DNA of 64,000 nucleotides from Cinclus cinclus (Eukaryota; Chordata; Aves; Passeriformes; Cinclidae), in contig NC_085048.1 in assembly GCF_963662255.1 (NCBI RefSeq), positions 102,282,229-102,346,228 of the forward strand, read 5' to 3'. How positions within the stretch are numbered: the first letter of the stretch is position 1; each line of letters opens with the position of its first letter. Below are positions 14,330 through 26,132 of this stretch, piece by piece. The notes under the pieces are model-generated. The model was given only the letters and a program-made list of their open reading frames with translations. It had not been told where the DNA came from and did not search any database. The translations under genes were made by a program, and so were the position numbers.

Positions 14330-14816
14330 TGGGAGCGGTTGGATAACACCCACGGGAGACTGCGAGCGAGGGCCAGCGGAGGGGGAAGACCTGGCGTGAG
14401 CACAGGGCAGGCCCAAGCAGCAGCAGCAGGTGAGGATGCGGTGCGGGCTGCGGGCCGGGCTGTGCCGTGCCGAGCTGAGCCCCCGCGCCGCAGGGCGGCC
14501 GCAGGGCAGGGGCGCGGGGCGGGGGCTTCTCCTGCGCTGTCCCCGCCCCGCTCCGCTCCTCGCCGGCGGGGCACACGGAGCTCACGCAGAGCCGCGCGGG
14601 CCTGAGGGTACAGCCGCTCCCTCCGCACAGCGCGGAGCCGCCGCCCGGGCAGCGCCGAGGTAGGGCCGGGAGCGGGGAGCAGGGATCGAGGAGCAGGGAT
14701 GGGGGGCGGCTCCTCTTCCCGGGTACGTGTGCGCAGCGCGGGTGGCTCCCGCAGCCTCTCCTCAGCCCCGATCGGTGTGGAGCGGGCTCGGCGCTGTCAG
14801 AGCCGCCCCACCCCAC

Positions 14817-14846
14817 CCCTGCCCTGCCCTGCCCTGCCCTGCCCTG
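14817..14846. repeat. CCCTG pentanucleotide repeat, 6 copies
   Basis: Six perfect tandem copies of CCCTG lie inside CpG island 1. This is a simple-sequence repeat likely to vary in length between individuals. Confidence 0.95.
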
Positions 14847-14891
14847 CGGCGGCCCCAGCCCGTCCCTGGGGGCCGCGGCCAACGCCCGGTT

Positions 14892-14910
14892 CCCTCCCTC
14901 CCTCCCTCCC
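14892..14910 (-). repeat. CCCT repeat with G-quadruplex potential on the minus strand
   Basis: Five CCC runs are separated by single T bases. On the minus strand this reads as five GGG runs with one-base A loops, the most favourable layout for a parallel G-quadruplex, as at several known promoters. It lies within CpG island 1. Confidence 0.85.
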
Positions 14911-15040
14911 CGCCCGCGGTGCCGCCTCCGCCGCGCAGCCGCACCCCCCGCGCGGTGCGGTGCGGAGAGCTCGGCTGGACTGCTGCTCCTGCGGTATTCC
15001 TTGCTAGACGGATGTAATTCCTCCTTTATTTTCCTTGGTC

Positions 15041-15069
15041 GGGGTGGGGTGTGGGGGGCGGCGCGGGGG
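15041..15069 (+). repeat. G-quadruplex motif in CpG island 1
   Basis: Four G runs lie on the + strand (15041-15044, 15046-15049, 15053-15058, 15065-15069) with loops of 1, 3 and 6 bases, meeting the usual G3+N1-7 rule. Together with the minus-strand motif 130 bases upstream it brackets the likely transcription start region. Confidence 0.8.
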
Positions 15070-15125
15070 TCGTGGCGCCGCTGTCAGCCGGGCCCGCTGC
15101 GGGGCTTTGTGTGCAGGAGCGCCGC

Positions 15126-15175
15126 GCTGAGCTGAGCCGAGCCGAGCCGAGCCGAGCCGAGCTGAGCTGAGCCGA
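15126..15175. repeat. GCYGA pentanucleotide array, 10 copies
   Basis: Ten tandem five-base units: two GCTGA, five GCCGA, two GCTGA, one GCCGA, followed by a partial unit. The array is G-rich on the + strand and sits near the downstream edge of CpG island 1. Confidence 0.95.
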
Positions 15176-15290
15176 GCCCGCCGCGCTCCGGCTGCGGGGC
15201 TGTGGTCCGGGCGCGGCCATCGACGCTGCCGCGGTGCCCGCAGTGAGCGGCACGATGCGTGGGCTTGCTTCGCTTTTCTCGGGGCTGTCT

Positions 15291-18200
15291 CTGGCTGTTA
15301 GGTGGGTACAGGCCTAATTTAACAACAACAACAAAAAAAAATGGCAGACTTGTGCTAGAGACCGTGAGACTGCAGCAGCTCTGAAAAACCCTTGTTCATG
15401 GCACTGGGGCTGACGTTTCATTCAGTAGCTGATGTTTTTCCTTTTGGAGTGATGATACAGAGCTAGAGTGAGCATTGAATTTGTGATGTTGATGTCTTAA
15501 TCGTGAATGAAATTGCATTCTTGTTTGAAGGTGAGTTGTGCTCCGCATTGTCCGTAGGTATAAATGCTAAATGTTCAAGATCAGGATTGCAGGGAGAGGG
15601 AATAAACACAAACTGTCAAGATCCGGAGCGTTCGGCTCATCCTTCGACCTTTATTGACAGAATACCAGCATTATGAAACCTGCTTATTGAACAGTTCGGG
15701 AAAAGGGCTGGAATTCGCAGCCTGGCATCGTGCTGACAGGCATCTTGGGGAAAAATGCTCCCCGGCGCCGGGCTTAAAGAGGCAGGGCAGGGAGAGGAAT
15801 TTATTCCGAGAGATAGCAGCCCTGTGCAAATTTCAGGGGAGGCTGTGACTCATCAGGCCATTGCAGGAAAACTCCTCTGGAGAAAGAACTTGCATATGCT
15901 CAGAAGGCTCTGGAGAGAGAGACAGGAGTGAAAATGGAATGAGATAAAGGGCTGGGAAGGTGGGTGATGGCATCAGGATGTGATTTTTAAAGCATTGTTC
16001 TTATCCTTCAACGTTTTGGGGTTTTTTTCTCTGTGTTTCTGGAGAGAAAAGAAATGGCTGTAGTGATGCCTCCATGACTTAGCAGTGGTTGTAGGGCTGT
16101 GAGGAGGGATGAGGGGCTGGCTGGTGTGTCACAACTAGTGCTGAAGTGGCATGAAAATAAGGAATATTTTGTTACTTCATGCAGGAACATAAGCTCCTGT
16201 GGAATTATGAACATGGAATCTGGAGGTCAGGTTCTGGAACAGAATCCGCTTTGAGTTTTTCTGTAATGCAGGTTAAATGCAGCAAATGACACTCACTAAA
16301 GCAGGATGCAGCATTTTGGGATAAAATAGGAGCTTTGCAGCAGCCATGTGGCAAAAAGCATTAGAGACGCTGTTTCATTTCTGTGGTGGCACGGATCCTG
16401 CAGCTTTTGGAATTGCTGAGTGCCACTGAACCCTGCCTACACACAGGATCGGGGCAGAGAGGGGCAAAACCGTCTTTCTGCATATATAGAGACCAGATAC
16501 TGCTGTGTGCTGCTCCAAGAGCCCCTGGGGAGCAGGAGTACAAACCATTTTATGACAGATGTTTTCTTTTTCCTTCATCATCTATAAAATGGAATCAGCT
16601 AAAGCCTCTTCATTGGTTGGGCCTGGATTGCTCGTTTTCATGACATCACCTGACTAAGGATTTATTTTTCATGTGGGTCAGTTAAGGGATGTAATATTTG
16701 TAGTTGGATTGCCTGCAAAGTAATAGTATTTCATTAGCAAGGAGTGCATGGACATCTCTCATGGATCACAGAGGAGAAAAGTCTGTTTATGCAGACGTTT
16801 AAGGGTCAGACTGCAAAAGTTATTTAGGCTGTTAATTGCACCTAAATACCTTAGTCATCGGATCTGGGTACAAGTGAACGAGCAGTACAATGGTTTATGA
16901 TTGCCCATTAGCCATAAGTCAGCTACTAAATCCTGCCCAGGCTGGTGTCTGTGGCCATGGGCTTCCTGATTGCCCTTTCCCTAGGGTCTAGGAATACCTC
17001 TGGAAGTGTTAGAGCCTCAGGGGCTGGACAGGTGACCTGACCTCAGGGTAAGGAGCCACCAGCTCCCCTTGGATCTCTCTGTCTCAGCTGAGGTTGTGCA
17101 GGGGAGCAGTGCAGGCTCTTTCCTGTGGTGCCTGGAAATTCCTGATGAGAGCAGGCTTGTGCTCCATGGTAGAAGCCATAAGGGCTCTCCTAGTCTGTCA
17201 GCTCCTGCCGCGGACTGCTCCCGTTCCCAGCTGATGGAGCCAGGGATTTTGCCAGCACGTTGGACCCTTATCTCTGTCGAGGCTTGTGGCAGCTTTCCCC
17301 AGTGAAACCAACAGGAATCTGGCCTAGAGGTGTGACATGGTAAAATCCAGTTGCCTTCTCTTGTTTTAAACCAGTTCGTATTGGATTGTTCTGAGTGTGG
17401 AGAGGCAAGTGTTGGAGCTGCAGCTCCACACTGAGGGGAGTGGGATCCATTGGGATCCATGTCCTGCAGAGCCTGCTTTGGAGCCTGCTTCCCCCACTGC
17501 TGGGTTCTTTTCCCCCCACTCACATGTGGTTTTCATTTGTCAGCCTTTTCTTACTACTCTTAAAATGGTCTGTTGTGAATTTATTTTTCTAATGAACATG
17601 AATACAATGTTGCAGCAGTTACAGCTGGACTTTAAGAGTCTTTTCCTCTAATGAAAAAAGGGTTTCAGAAGAGATTACATTTTTTGTTTTTAAAAGGAAG
17701 ACATAAGAAAAATTCTTCTTATGCCCAGTAGACCCCAACTTATTCAACAGCTTCATCAGAGTGACACAGATCAATTCTATATATATTTAAGCGGGCAGCT
17801 ATGTTTTCTGTTTTGTCCAACTTAATTTCTTTTTCATGCATTGTTAATCCCAGACACATTTTTACTGTCCACTCCTCATTAAAAAAGGCCAGTTTTGCAT
17901 GGAAAAAGCTGTGATGTGTATTGCTAGGTGAGGGTTGAGTTCTTAACAGGTTTTATGGGGGGGGGGGGGGCTGTGTCTGGAAGTGTTATTTCTGCTTGCA
18001 GTAAAATGTATGTGATTATCAAAAGGTATGCACCAATGTATGAAGGTTGTACTCAGGGATTGTGTACATCTCCCTATGCCCAAGGACAGATTAAGGTTGA
18101 GGATTATATTGGGCTATTGTTTTTCATCACTGTTAACATTTTTCTCATCATCTCTGTGAGGTTTTTTCTGGTTGAATGGTGATAATTTCAGGATGTTCTT

Positions 18201-21200
18201 ACTTTGTCATGTCTTTTCACTTTTCTGCTATTTTCTTAATACATTATTTGAGTCTTTAATATATTTACTCTCCTATTACAGTGCACAAACTTATATTTGT
18301 TTTTAAGCTGCATGTATTTTAGCCTACCAGAAACCCCTTTGGTATGTCACCGCTGCCACCAGAGAAACACATTTACACTGCTGTGCAGCCACTTTTATTT
18401 ACAATGTTCTGAGTGTTAGAACTTTAAAAAGAAATGGTGAGTTGGTTTGGTTTGTTCAGCGACCCCTTCATGTCAAGAGGGCAATGAGGACTGAACAGAA
18501 GAGGCACTGCATGAGAAGCCCTTGTGGCAGCAGATGCTGACCCACACCTGTTGGATACTAGGAATAGCCTCACTGGTCATACCCGTGCCCTTGGAACAGG
18601 AGAGGTGTGCCATTAACAGTCTGTCCTGAGAGCTAAAAATGCTGTGCCACCAAACTGTTCACAGGTAAATGTTCCAAATATAGCCTTTTTTTCCTGTTCC
18701 CTTTTTGGGAGAAATAGCCAGACCTGCTGAGCAATTTCCCTGTGATCTGTGAAACATGCTCAAGAATGACGTTCCTGGATTTCATTTCAGCTTTTGTTCA
18801 TGTGTCCAGAGGTGTGCACCAGAGAAACAATTTCTCCTTCTCTGTGAGAATAGGAAACACAGATGCAAATCACCAGAGAAGCTGTGGGCTTGCCTTGAAA
18901 GATGAAGTGTTTGTGTTTTATTTTTAAGACAGGAATAGGGATTGACTGACAGCTCAGTTTGATTGGTGTGACCACTGGGTTTGCTTTCGGTAATCATGTC
19001 TCAGTGCAATGTGGAATGATCCCTGGAATGGGCAGCTGCTGCTGTGTATGAGGTGTGGGGTCTGGGAAGAGATGTAGTTGCAGACCCAGATTTAGTATGT
19101 GATCAGAGTAGAAGAGATGCATGCTTGGAGCCACCCAGCCATGCCCCACAGCCCACGTGAGCGCCTGGCACTAATGGGTTTGAAGTAGCCAGCTTAATGA
19201 ACAAAGCATTTATGCTTCATGTGTTCAGTTTTCCTGTAGGAATTGCTGGAGTGGCTGTTGTGATCCTTTCTGCCCTCAGCCTGTGGGGACTCAGACACCT
19301 TTAGTTCTGGCTTTTGTTTTTTCAGCTTCCCTTGAGGTTTTGGAAAGCAGCATCATATTGAGGTCCTGCCTGTGCTAAAATTTCCTGGCCAGGGCTGCAG
19401 TGGTGCCTGCAGAGATCAGGGAGGATCATACCCCACCCCAAAACTGTGCAGTTGGATTTTCCATTTTCCCCCTTCCTTGGAGGTGTCAGTGGCCGGGCCT
19501 GGGTGGGAGGTGCTCCAAGGTGACCCAGAGATTCCTCTCCAAATGTGGCCCTGACGTTTTAAGGTTATACTGATTACCCAGTTTATCCCAGGCAGATATT
19601 TTTCCCAAGCAAGACTTACAGTCATCACTGGGAAGTCTTTAGTTTTTGCGGTAGGATTCAGCCCCAGTAGTGTTCCAAGAACGTGGTCAAAGTCTTCTAC
19701 AAGGAGTTGTGGGGATTTCCTACCATCCAGCAGTAATCCAGATCTACAGCTTTTGGTTTTGTACGTCCTACCTTTTGTTCTGAGTTAATCCTGTTGCTCT
19801 ATAGATTGATTTATTACAGAATGACATGGGGTAGCTGCTTTTAGTCCTTATATGATAAAAGGAAGCCTTGTGTTTGGAAGGGCAAGGAAGCTGTGGATGG
19901 TGAGCTCTGGCAGTATGGGCAGAGCCTGGGGTACAGTGCAGCTGATCACTTTAGGGCTGTGCACCAGGACCAAAAGCTGATTTTTCCCACTCATGAAATC
20001 AATTTTGCTCAGTGCCTAGACACTAAAAATGCTCCAGCTAATTATAGCGAGGAGCTTCTCTGGTTTATTGTCTTGGAAGGAAAAAGGTGCTGCCTGCTGT
20101 ATGTAAACTAATTTAGCGCAGATACATTTATTTGAACACCCACAGGTTTTGGGTTTGGCATTCCAGGTGTTGGTTTTTGTCAGTAGCTAAACCAATGGTG
20201 AGATTTTTCTTGCAAAGGGCTTTCATTGACTTTTCTCTTAGTAAACAGATATTTAATGAGCATGTTTCAGAGTGATCTGCACTGGTCTCTGCAGATGGGG
20301 TGGATGGCTCATGGCTCCAGGGTGCCAGTGGCACACACATTTGTAACAACACATTTATATGCAGCTTGGAGTTAAATTTTGGAAAGGGACTTTAGGCCTA
20401 GATCTGTGTTATCGATGTCTGGGTGTTTGATACAGAAGGATCATCCAGATCACCCTTTGCCAGAGCCTGGATCATGCAGTGAAGAAGTCAGGAGAGTTCT
20501 TCTTAAGTTAACAGGAATTCTTTGTCATATATGATCCATATGGGATAAAGATAACCTGGTTAGTTTAATAGTTGCTTCTTTTTTGTAATGTAAAATATTG
20601 CAACCTTCTTTGGGTCATAATACCATTAATAGCTCTCTACAATTTCATCATCGTAAAAGATGAACAGATTAATTGCTACCTTTTTATCTTTAACCTTTAT
20701 TTTAGAGTAATGTGGTCTTATACTAATTTAGGAGGCTAGGTCCTGAGCCTGAAAGAAACCTGGTTGACTTTGGTGGGGCTACACGGATTATCACAAGTTG
20801 AAAAATCTGCCTTGTAGTTTTCAAGTTTTCATAAAACAAACACTGGAGCCTGTTGTGTTTTATTCTGTTGGTGTTTTTGGCATCAGAGAAGCTTTTCCTG
20901 ATTGTTTTCCTCATTTGAAGGCTGATTGTACTGAGTGACCTCTTGCTCCTAAAGGGTGGGTCAGTTTATGTGGGAAAGTCTTAGTCAGTGTGTCTGGGAG
21001 ATAAGTGGGACTGCATCCTAATCAGCCTTGTTCGTTAAATACTGGAATATGCTGTGGACCTGCCAGGAGATTGGAAGCAGGACTCTGTGACAAGCCCAGT
21101 GCAGTCACTCCCTAAAATAGCCCTGTGGATAAAAGGAGATCTGCTAAGTTATCACTTACCTAATTTTCAAACAAATTCTTTCCTAAAATTGGATTATTGA

Positions 21201-23116
21201 CTGAGGGTTCAGGCAGGTTTTTCTGATAATATATTCCATTTACATTTTGAGAGCAGTCATGTTCCTCTTGTCTTTGGCTGCAGGTAAGAGGGAAAAAGCT
21301 GCGGTGAAATCCCACAAGTGCCAGCACAGGAAAATCCATTTCTATCATACTCATCATCACCCGAATGAGAAATGAGATGGGTTTTACCTCAGTGTTAGGT
21401 CAGTAGGAGCCTCTTCAAATTTGTCTTGAACAGTTTGGAAGTATCAAGGCAGAGATGAATCAGTCCAGCAGCAGCCTCAGACATGCCTGGGCTGGCTGTG
21501 GGTGACAGGCTTTTGGCACCAGCCCCTGGATGCAAACAAGACAGTGTTTGGATATTCAAATGAGCAGTGGCTTACCAGTGCAGACCGTAGATGGTTTTGT
21601 TTAAGGGGAAAAATAAAAAAAATACATATTTTCAGTCCCATGTCGAATTTGTCGGGGGAAGAATCTGATTGTGCAACTTTAGTGGTTAGCATACGCCAGT
21701 TAAACTTGAAACCTGGGGTGCCTGAATTAGTTTCTTAGGGAAAGAGGATGAGTTGGCTGCTAAATGGGATAGTGTGAGGAAAGTGTGGGGGCGGCCCGGT
21801 TGGGAGCAAGGCTGGGAGATCCTGAGTCAGCAGGTGGCTGTTTAGCTCCGTTGAGAGGCTGCCCCAGGAAAGCACAGATCCAAATAACCATTCCCTGGAT
21901 GTGTGTCTGCACTGCTGTAAGGACCTGCACAAGGAGCTCTGCAAAAGGGAAAAGAAAAGTGGGATTGTCAGGCAATCATAAGATTGAGAACAGAAAGTCT
22001 GGAGTGCTGTAAGTTGTGACCTTTTGGTGCCTGCAGATTTTGAGGATGAGCTGTGCTCTTGGAAAGGCAAATGGATTAGAGGTCATTTGTGGAAAATATC
22101 CCTCAGCTTTTGGAGTGCACTGCCAGCCTGGTGTCAGTGATGTGACAAGATGTGACTCCCAGCAGGCCTAGACTAGGACTGATATCCCAGGTATTGTGTT
22201 TGGAGCAGAGCAGAGTCATGTCCCCTGTGCCACTGAGGTTCTCAATGGAGAGGATACTCACTGAGCCACACTGCCAGGCTTGCTCTTACCCTGCTCTGCA
22301 GTGCCTCGGGAAGGGAAAGCTGTGGCACTCAGGATGAAGTGGAGCACTGTGGCTGTGCTCTGAGCTTGGCTGGGGAGGAGGATGTGGCATAGCAGCCCCA
22401 CCCCTGAGCCCCCTGGGGGGATTCCCTGACCTCAGGTGCCCCATTGATCCAGTTTTGCAGCTTCCCAGTGCCCGGGTGTGTAAATGAGCTTTATTGCTGC
22501 TCCAAGGAGGGACATGATGACATCAAACCCAGTAAAAGGGAAAGAGAGGTAAAAAACTGCAATGCGATGGAGTTTCACTGAGCTCTGCCTTCTACAGTCT
22601 TGCTCATTTTCAGGTTTTGTATCAGGAGGCATAAAAATTTCCAGAAAATGCAGTTTATGTAAGAGATGTGAATAATGGCTAATAAGTGAAACTGCCATGA
22701 AGAGCTGGAAGAGGGGGGAAGAAGGTTATTTTTAGAGATCTATTCTCACTGTATGCTAGACAAACAAGAATAAGGTGACTTTGTATTAAACATATACCTC
22801 AAAGAAATAAAGACATTTTCCCCAGACAAGACCCCATGGTGCAGTAATTGTCTATACTATCTGCCAGCTTAGCAATGAGACTCCAAACTGCTTCTTTGCT
22901 GCTTAGTTAAAAAAAAGGGCCCTTCCATGCTCATTTTCATTGCAGTACTGTGATTCTTCTTGCTCTGTGAAGCTTAAGAATGAAGTATCAGAATCCCCAC
23001 TTGTGCCAACTTATACAACTACATCCCAGCATGGGATGCTGTGTCCATTTACATCATCACAGTCTGGGACTTGAGGTTTTAAATACTCTTCATAGAGAAA
23101 TATGCACAAGAACATC
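15291..23116 (+). other. SPTBN1: SPTBN1 intron 1, first part
   Basis: This is intronic if the promoter in CpG island 1 is used. Apart from the G14 tract, nothing coding or repetitive is recognised. At about 15.58-15.92 kb a CpG-containing block with an AP-1 match TGACTCA (15846-15852) may be promoter-proximal regulation. Confidence 0.55.
17957..17970. repeat. G homopolymer, 14 bases
   Basis: An uninterrupted run of 14 G bases in intron 1. Length may be uncertain in the assembly and variable in nature. Confidence 0.95.
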
Positions 23117-23185
23117 TCAGAATCACAGAATTCAGTAGGTTGGAAAAGATCTTTGAGATCACTGAGCCCAACCTATATCTGAGAA
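23117..23185 (-). mobile_element. CR1 LINE, very short 3' terminal fragment
   Basis: TCAGAATCACAGAATTCAGTAGGTTGGAAAAGATCTTTGAGATCACTGAGCCCAACC resembles the reverse complement of the CR1 terminus. Only about 70 bases can be aligned. It lies in SPTBN1 intron 1. Confidence 0.75.
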
Positions 23186-24201
23186 ATTTTGTATTGCTCA
23201 GTTATGTTTCAGAACCATTTTAGAAATGTAAAGATGGTAAAAAAAGTGACAAGATCCTAAAATGTCAGAGTGAGGGATGGTGATCCCCCTCCATGGGCAG
23301 GTGACAGGGAGCACACAGCTCTTATCTCTCTGTGTTTTTAGTCTGAGTAATCCTAATCAGGTAGTAAATCCTGAGTGAGATTACACTGCTGCAGCAAGTG
23401 CAGCAAAGATCAGCTGGAACTGGAGATGCCTGCTTGAGTATTCACTGAGGCAAACCAGAACTTTGGAGGCTTTGTGGGATCTTCCTCTGAAGGAGTGGGG
23501 GAAAAGCCCAGCGAAGACAAATTGTGTGCTGGGTGCATGAGGGCTGACAGGTGAGGAGCACATGGACATTCCAGGGCAAGGCAGAGCACTCAGGGATGTT
23601 TCTACAGCTGCTGCTGACCAGCAGAAAATAACATGAACCACTTGGGGTTGCAGTGGCACAGCAGAGCTGCTGCAGAGTTCAGAGAGTCCCAAAGTTCCTG
23701 GGATTCCTGGCACGGGGTGATGAACCCCCATGTCACTTTTAGAGCACTTTCCCGAGCGGAGCACCCATGTTATCCCAGGGTGAGTCTAACAGGAGGACAG
23801 CTGTTTGCAGTTTTAACTTCTGTTTGTCATAAGCTGCAGCAGGAATCCAGAGAGCCATGGAAAGAGCCTGAAATTAATTTTCAGCCAACTCGATTAGATC
23901 AGTGCCCATAGCAGACTTACCGCTGTAATTTATGTGCGTTTTGGGATAAATACAGCCCCTTGCTGGTGTTCAGTAGCTTGGCCATCATATCTAAAGGAGA
24001 GCTAGGAGGGCATGCAGATACATAAAACAGGAACAGAAATATCCTTGTATGCATTTTTAATGTTCTGCTTTGTGGATTGATCAAAACAGAGCAATTTGGT
24101 GCGGATGAGCATTGAGAAATGGTCACTATGCAGCAGCACAGCTGCTCCATCAGAGGGAATGAGTTCCCACAAGCATGTTATTAGAGGATTAAAGAGCTGG
24201 G

Positions 24202-24271
24202 TGACTCACCTTGGCTAACTGTCCTTACTGTGCTTACACTCATCATACATATAAATAACTATTATGCAAAT
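24202..24271. promoter_or_regulatory. AP-1 and octamer motifs close together in intron 1
   Basis: TGACTCA (24202-24208) and the exact octamer ATGCAAAT (24264-24271) occur within 70 bases, at the start of about 400 bases of repeat-free, low-CpG sequence. This is the look of a conserved enhancer, but conservation cannot be tested here. Confidence 0.3.
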
Positions 24272-24605
24272 ATTACCAGAGCAACAAAGCAGGTTTTGTA
24301 TTTGCTTTGTGGCTTGCAAATGACCGAATTTCTTGTCTCAGTGTTCCAAATGATAATCTTGTTTTCCCCAAACACAAAGCACTGAAATTACCTGAGTAAT
24401 AATTGGAATATAGCACTCAATTCCTCTTTCTCTGAATTGGTCTCAATGTACAGTAGCAGACTGGAATGTTTAGTACATAATTTCTTTCCTTGATTAAATT
24501 AAAATTTAAGAAGATTTCCTGTTTGGGCAGTCAACAGGAGCAATAAATCTTTGTTGCTTTTAAAAGTCTGTCCATTCTGGTTTTGACTGACATCACCTGC
24601 TGCCG

Positions 24606-24630
24606 GCATATGTCTCAGAGAGACATATGC
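24606..24630. repeat. Perfect 11-base inverted repeat with 3-base spacer
   Basis: GCATATGTCTC, spacer AGA, then GAGACATATGC, directly upstream of the CR1 remnant. It could form a small hairpin or bind a dimeric factor; CATATG in each arm is also an E-box. Confidence 0.9.
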
Positions 24631-24654
24631 AGAGAGAAAACCACCTCAGTTTTT

Positions 24655-24815
24655 ACCAGGAGAGGTTTAGGTTGGATATTAGGGAAAACTTCTCCATGGA
24701 AGGGGTTGTCCAGCTCTGGCACAGCTGCCCTGGAGGAATTTAAAAGCTGTGTGGATGTGGCACTTGGGGACATGGTCAGTGGTGGCCTTGTTGGGTTAAT
24801 AGTTGGACCTCAGAG
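24655..24815 (+). mobile_element. CR1 LINE, internally deleted 3' end
   Basis: The order AGGAGAGGTTTAGGTTGGATATTAGGGAAAACTT, GTTGTCCAGCTCTGGCACAG, CTGCCCTGGAGGAATTTAAAAG, TGTGGATGTGGCACTTGGGGACATGGT, GTTGGGTTAATAGTTGGAC is that of a CR1 3' region. About 25 bases are missing between CTGCCC and GGAGG, and the tail repeat is lost. It lies in intron 1, just after a perfect inverted repeat at 24606-24630. Confidence 0.92.
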
Positions 24816-25060
24816 TGTATCAGGAATCAGAGGCTGGATGGATGCTGGCTTCTGCCTCTGTGTGCTCGTGGGTTTTGTGCTGATACTTGCTCCTTGAATA
24901 TTGCACCTCAGGAATCTGTTCTCCAAGAATCACTTGGAAAACCCTTTGCTACTCCTCTGAGAAGTCTTGGATGTGACTTGCCATAGAGAGCTTTCTGTTC
25001 CCTGGGATGGTGGTTTGATAATCAGGATGTTATGTTGGGAGGCTCCAAATTAAGTGTAGA

Positions 25061-25083
25061 TAGTAGTAGTAGTAGTAGTAATA

Positions 25084-25114
<31 letters not shown>

Positions 25115-25136
25115 TAATAGTAATAATAATAATAAT
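25061..25136. repeat. TAG/TAA/TGA trinucleotide microsatellite
   Basis: This is a 76-base run of trinucleotides: about seven TAG-type units, then TAA units with interspersed ATG and TAG variants. It is a compound, interrupted microsatellite in intron 1, likely polymorphic. Confidence 0.97.
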
Positions 25137-26049
25137 ACTGTTAACAGCTCATCTGTCAGTGGAATAACCATGTCAGCCTTGCCAGGGGTTTAGGTTTCTC
25201 CTGCAGGGACTGATGAGGCAATTCCCAGAAGTGACATGTTTGGGGAAATGATGTGCTCCCGTGTTTGGTGACTGGCACTTAGCACATTTCCTAGATCTAC
25301 TGCTAGAGAACCCAGATCACCTCAGGGACAATGAGGAATTTTGGCTATGTTGGTATGGAGTTATTTTGCTCTACATGTTCCTGATGTTGGCAGGTGGGAG
25401 CTGGGGGATCCTCCACGGGGTGGAATGGGATGGATTGGAATGGGATTAGCTTTATGCGTGGAAGAGTGTTATTTAAAGATTTCATGTTGTGGTGGGGGAA
25501 TGCAAACAACCCAAATTTGTGGGCTTGTTCCTGAACTGCTGGGTTTAGAAGGAAGGCCAGGGGCTGTCTTGTGGTGTCAAGAACAAGGGGGATGAGGCTT
25601 TGTAATTTGAGTGTTGCAGCAAAGAGAAACCTGGCAAAGGCCAGAAGAAATGCAGTTGAAGGAATTTTTACACAAGCCTATGGTTAATTTTAGCTGTGAG
25701 TTTGGGATGTAGGTTTTTTTAAATGGCTTTTAATTTCAAGGGCTGTTGAGGGATGGGGAAGAAAGGATGTTGTGTTTGTGTGTGTGCTGACCTCCCAGCC
25801 CTGGTTTTAGCTGTGACACCTGTCTGGGTTTAGCAGCTGGATGCTGGAAAGCTTTCCTAAGTAGTAATTTTGTGCTTTGTGCATAGTGCTTTCTGTTTGA
25901 GACTATGGTAAGTGTCCCCAGCTGTTTCCATGCAGAATTCAAAATGGCATTGCCAGCACAAGAGCTGTGTCACAACCTCCTCTCTCGTCGCCTCTCCCTA
26001 TTACATTACAGTGCTGTGATTTTGAGGCATCCATAAAGCCAGTACTTTG

Positions 26050-26132
26050 CTAAAAATAGGCCATTTCTCCTCCAAATGCTATTACAATCCTGATATTCAA
26101 ATATTAAACCTTCTCTGCAGTGTTAAAAATAG
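26050..26132. promoter_or_regulatory. Two MEF2-type motifs in intron 1
   Basis: CTAAAAATAG at 26050-26059 and TTAAAAATAG at 26123-26132 both fit YTAWWWWTAR, 73 bases apart, in an AT-rich, repeat-free stretch. Beta-II spectrin is made in striated and cardiac muscle, so a muscle enhancer is possible. Function is inferred from motifs only. Confidence 0.35.

Larger units (their letters stand above)
14330..15290 (+). promoter_or_regulatory. SPTBN1: CpG island 1: probable main SPTBN1 promoter and untranslated exon 1
   Basis: GC content and CpG density rise sharply here against a CpG-poor background, with many GCGG, CCGC and GCGC runs. It lies about 33 kb upstream of the first coding exon. Mammalian SPTBN1 has a distant untranslated exon 1 before the exon carrying MTTTV, so position and strand fit. 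Plausible exon 1 donors are CAG|GTGAGG at 14430, GAG|GTAGGG at 14660 and TAG|GTGGGT at 15302; I cannot tell which is used. A CCAAT box sits just upstream near 14291. Open frames across the island, such as 14142-14882 on the minus strand, are low-complexity Ala/Arg/Pro/Gly frames typical of CpG islands, not proteins. Confidence 0.75.

Noticed and set aside
14142..14882. 246-codon minus-strand frame across CpG island 1
   Set aside because: It opens with TTG, consists of low-complexity Pro/Ala/Arg/Gly/Ser sequence, and lies where high GC removes stop codons. There is no domain or splice context.
15255..15302. Short ATG frame (MRGLASLFSGLSLAV) ending at a donor-like TAG|GTGGGT, resembling a signal peptide
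   Set aside because: Too short to judge. Beta-II spectrin is cytoplasmic, and the in-frame stop in exon 2 prevents fusion to the SPTBN1 start. It reads into a stop (TAA) soon after if unspliced.
25414..25446. GGAAT/GGGAT repeats resembling satellite units
   Set aside because: Only a few imperfect units over about 30 bases, too short to call a satellite.
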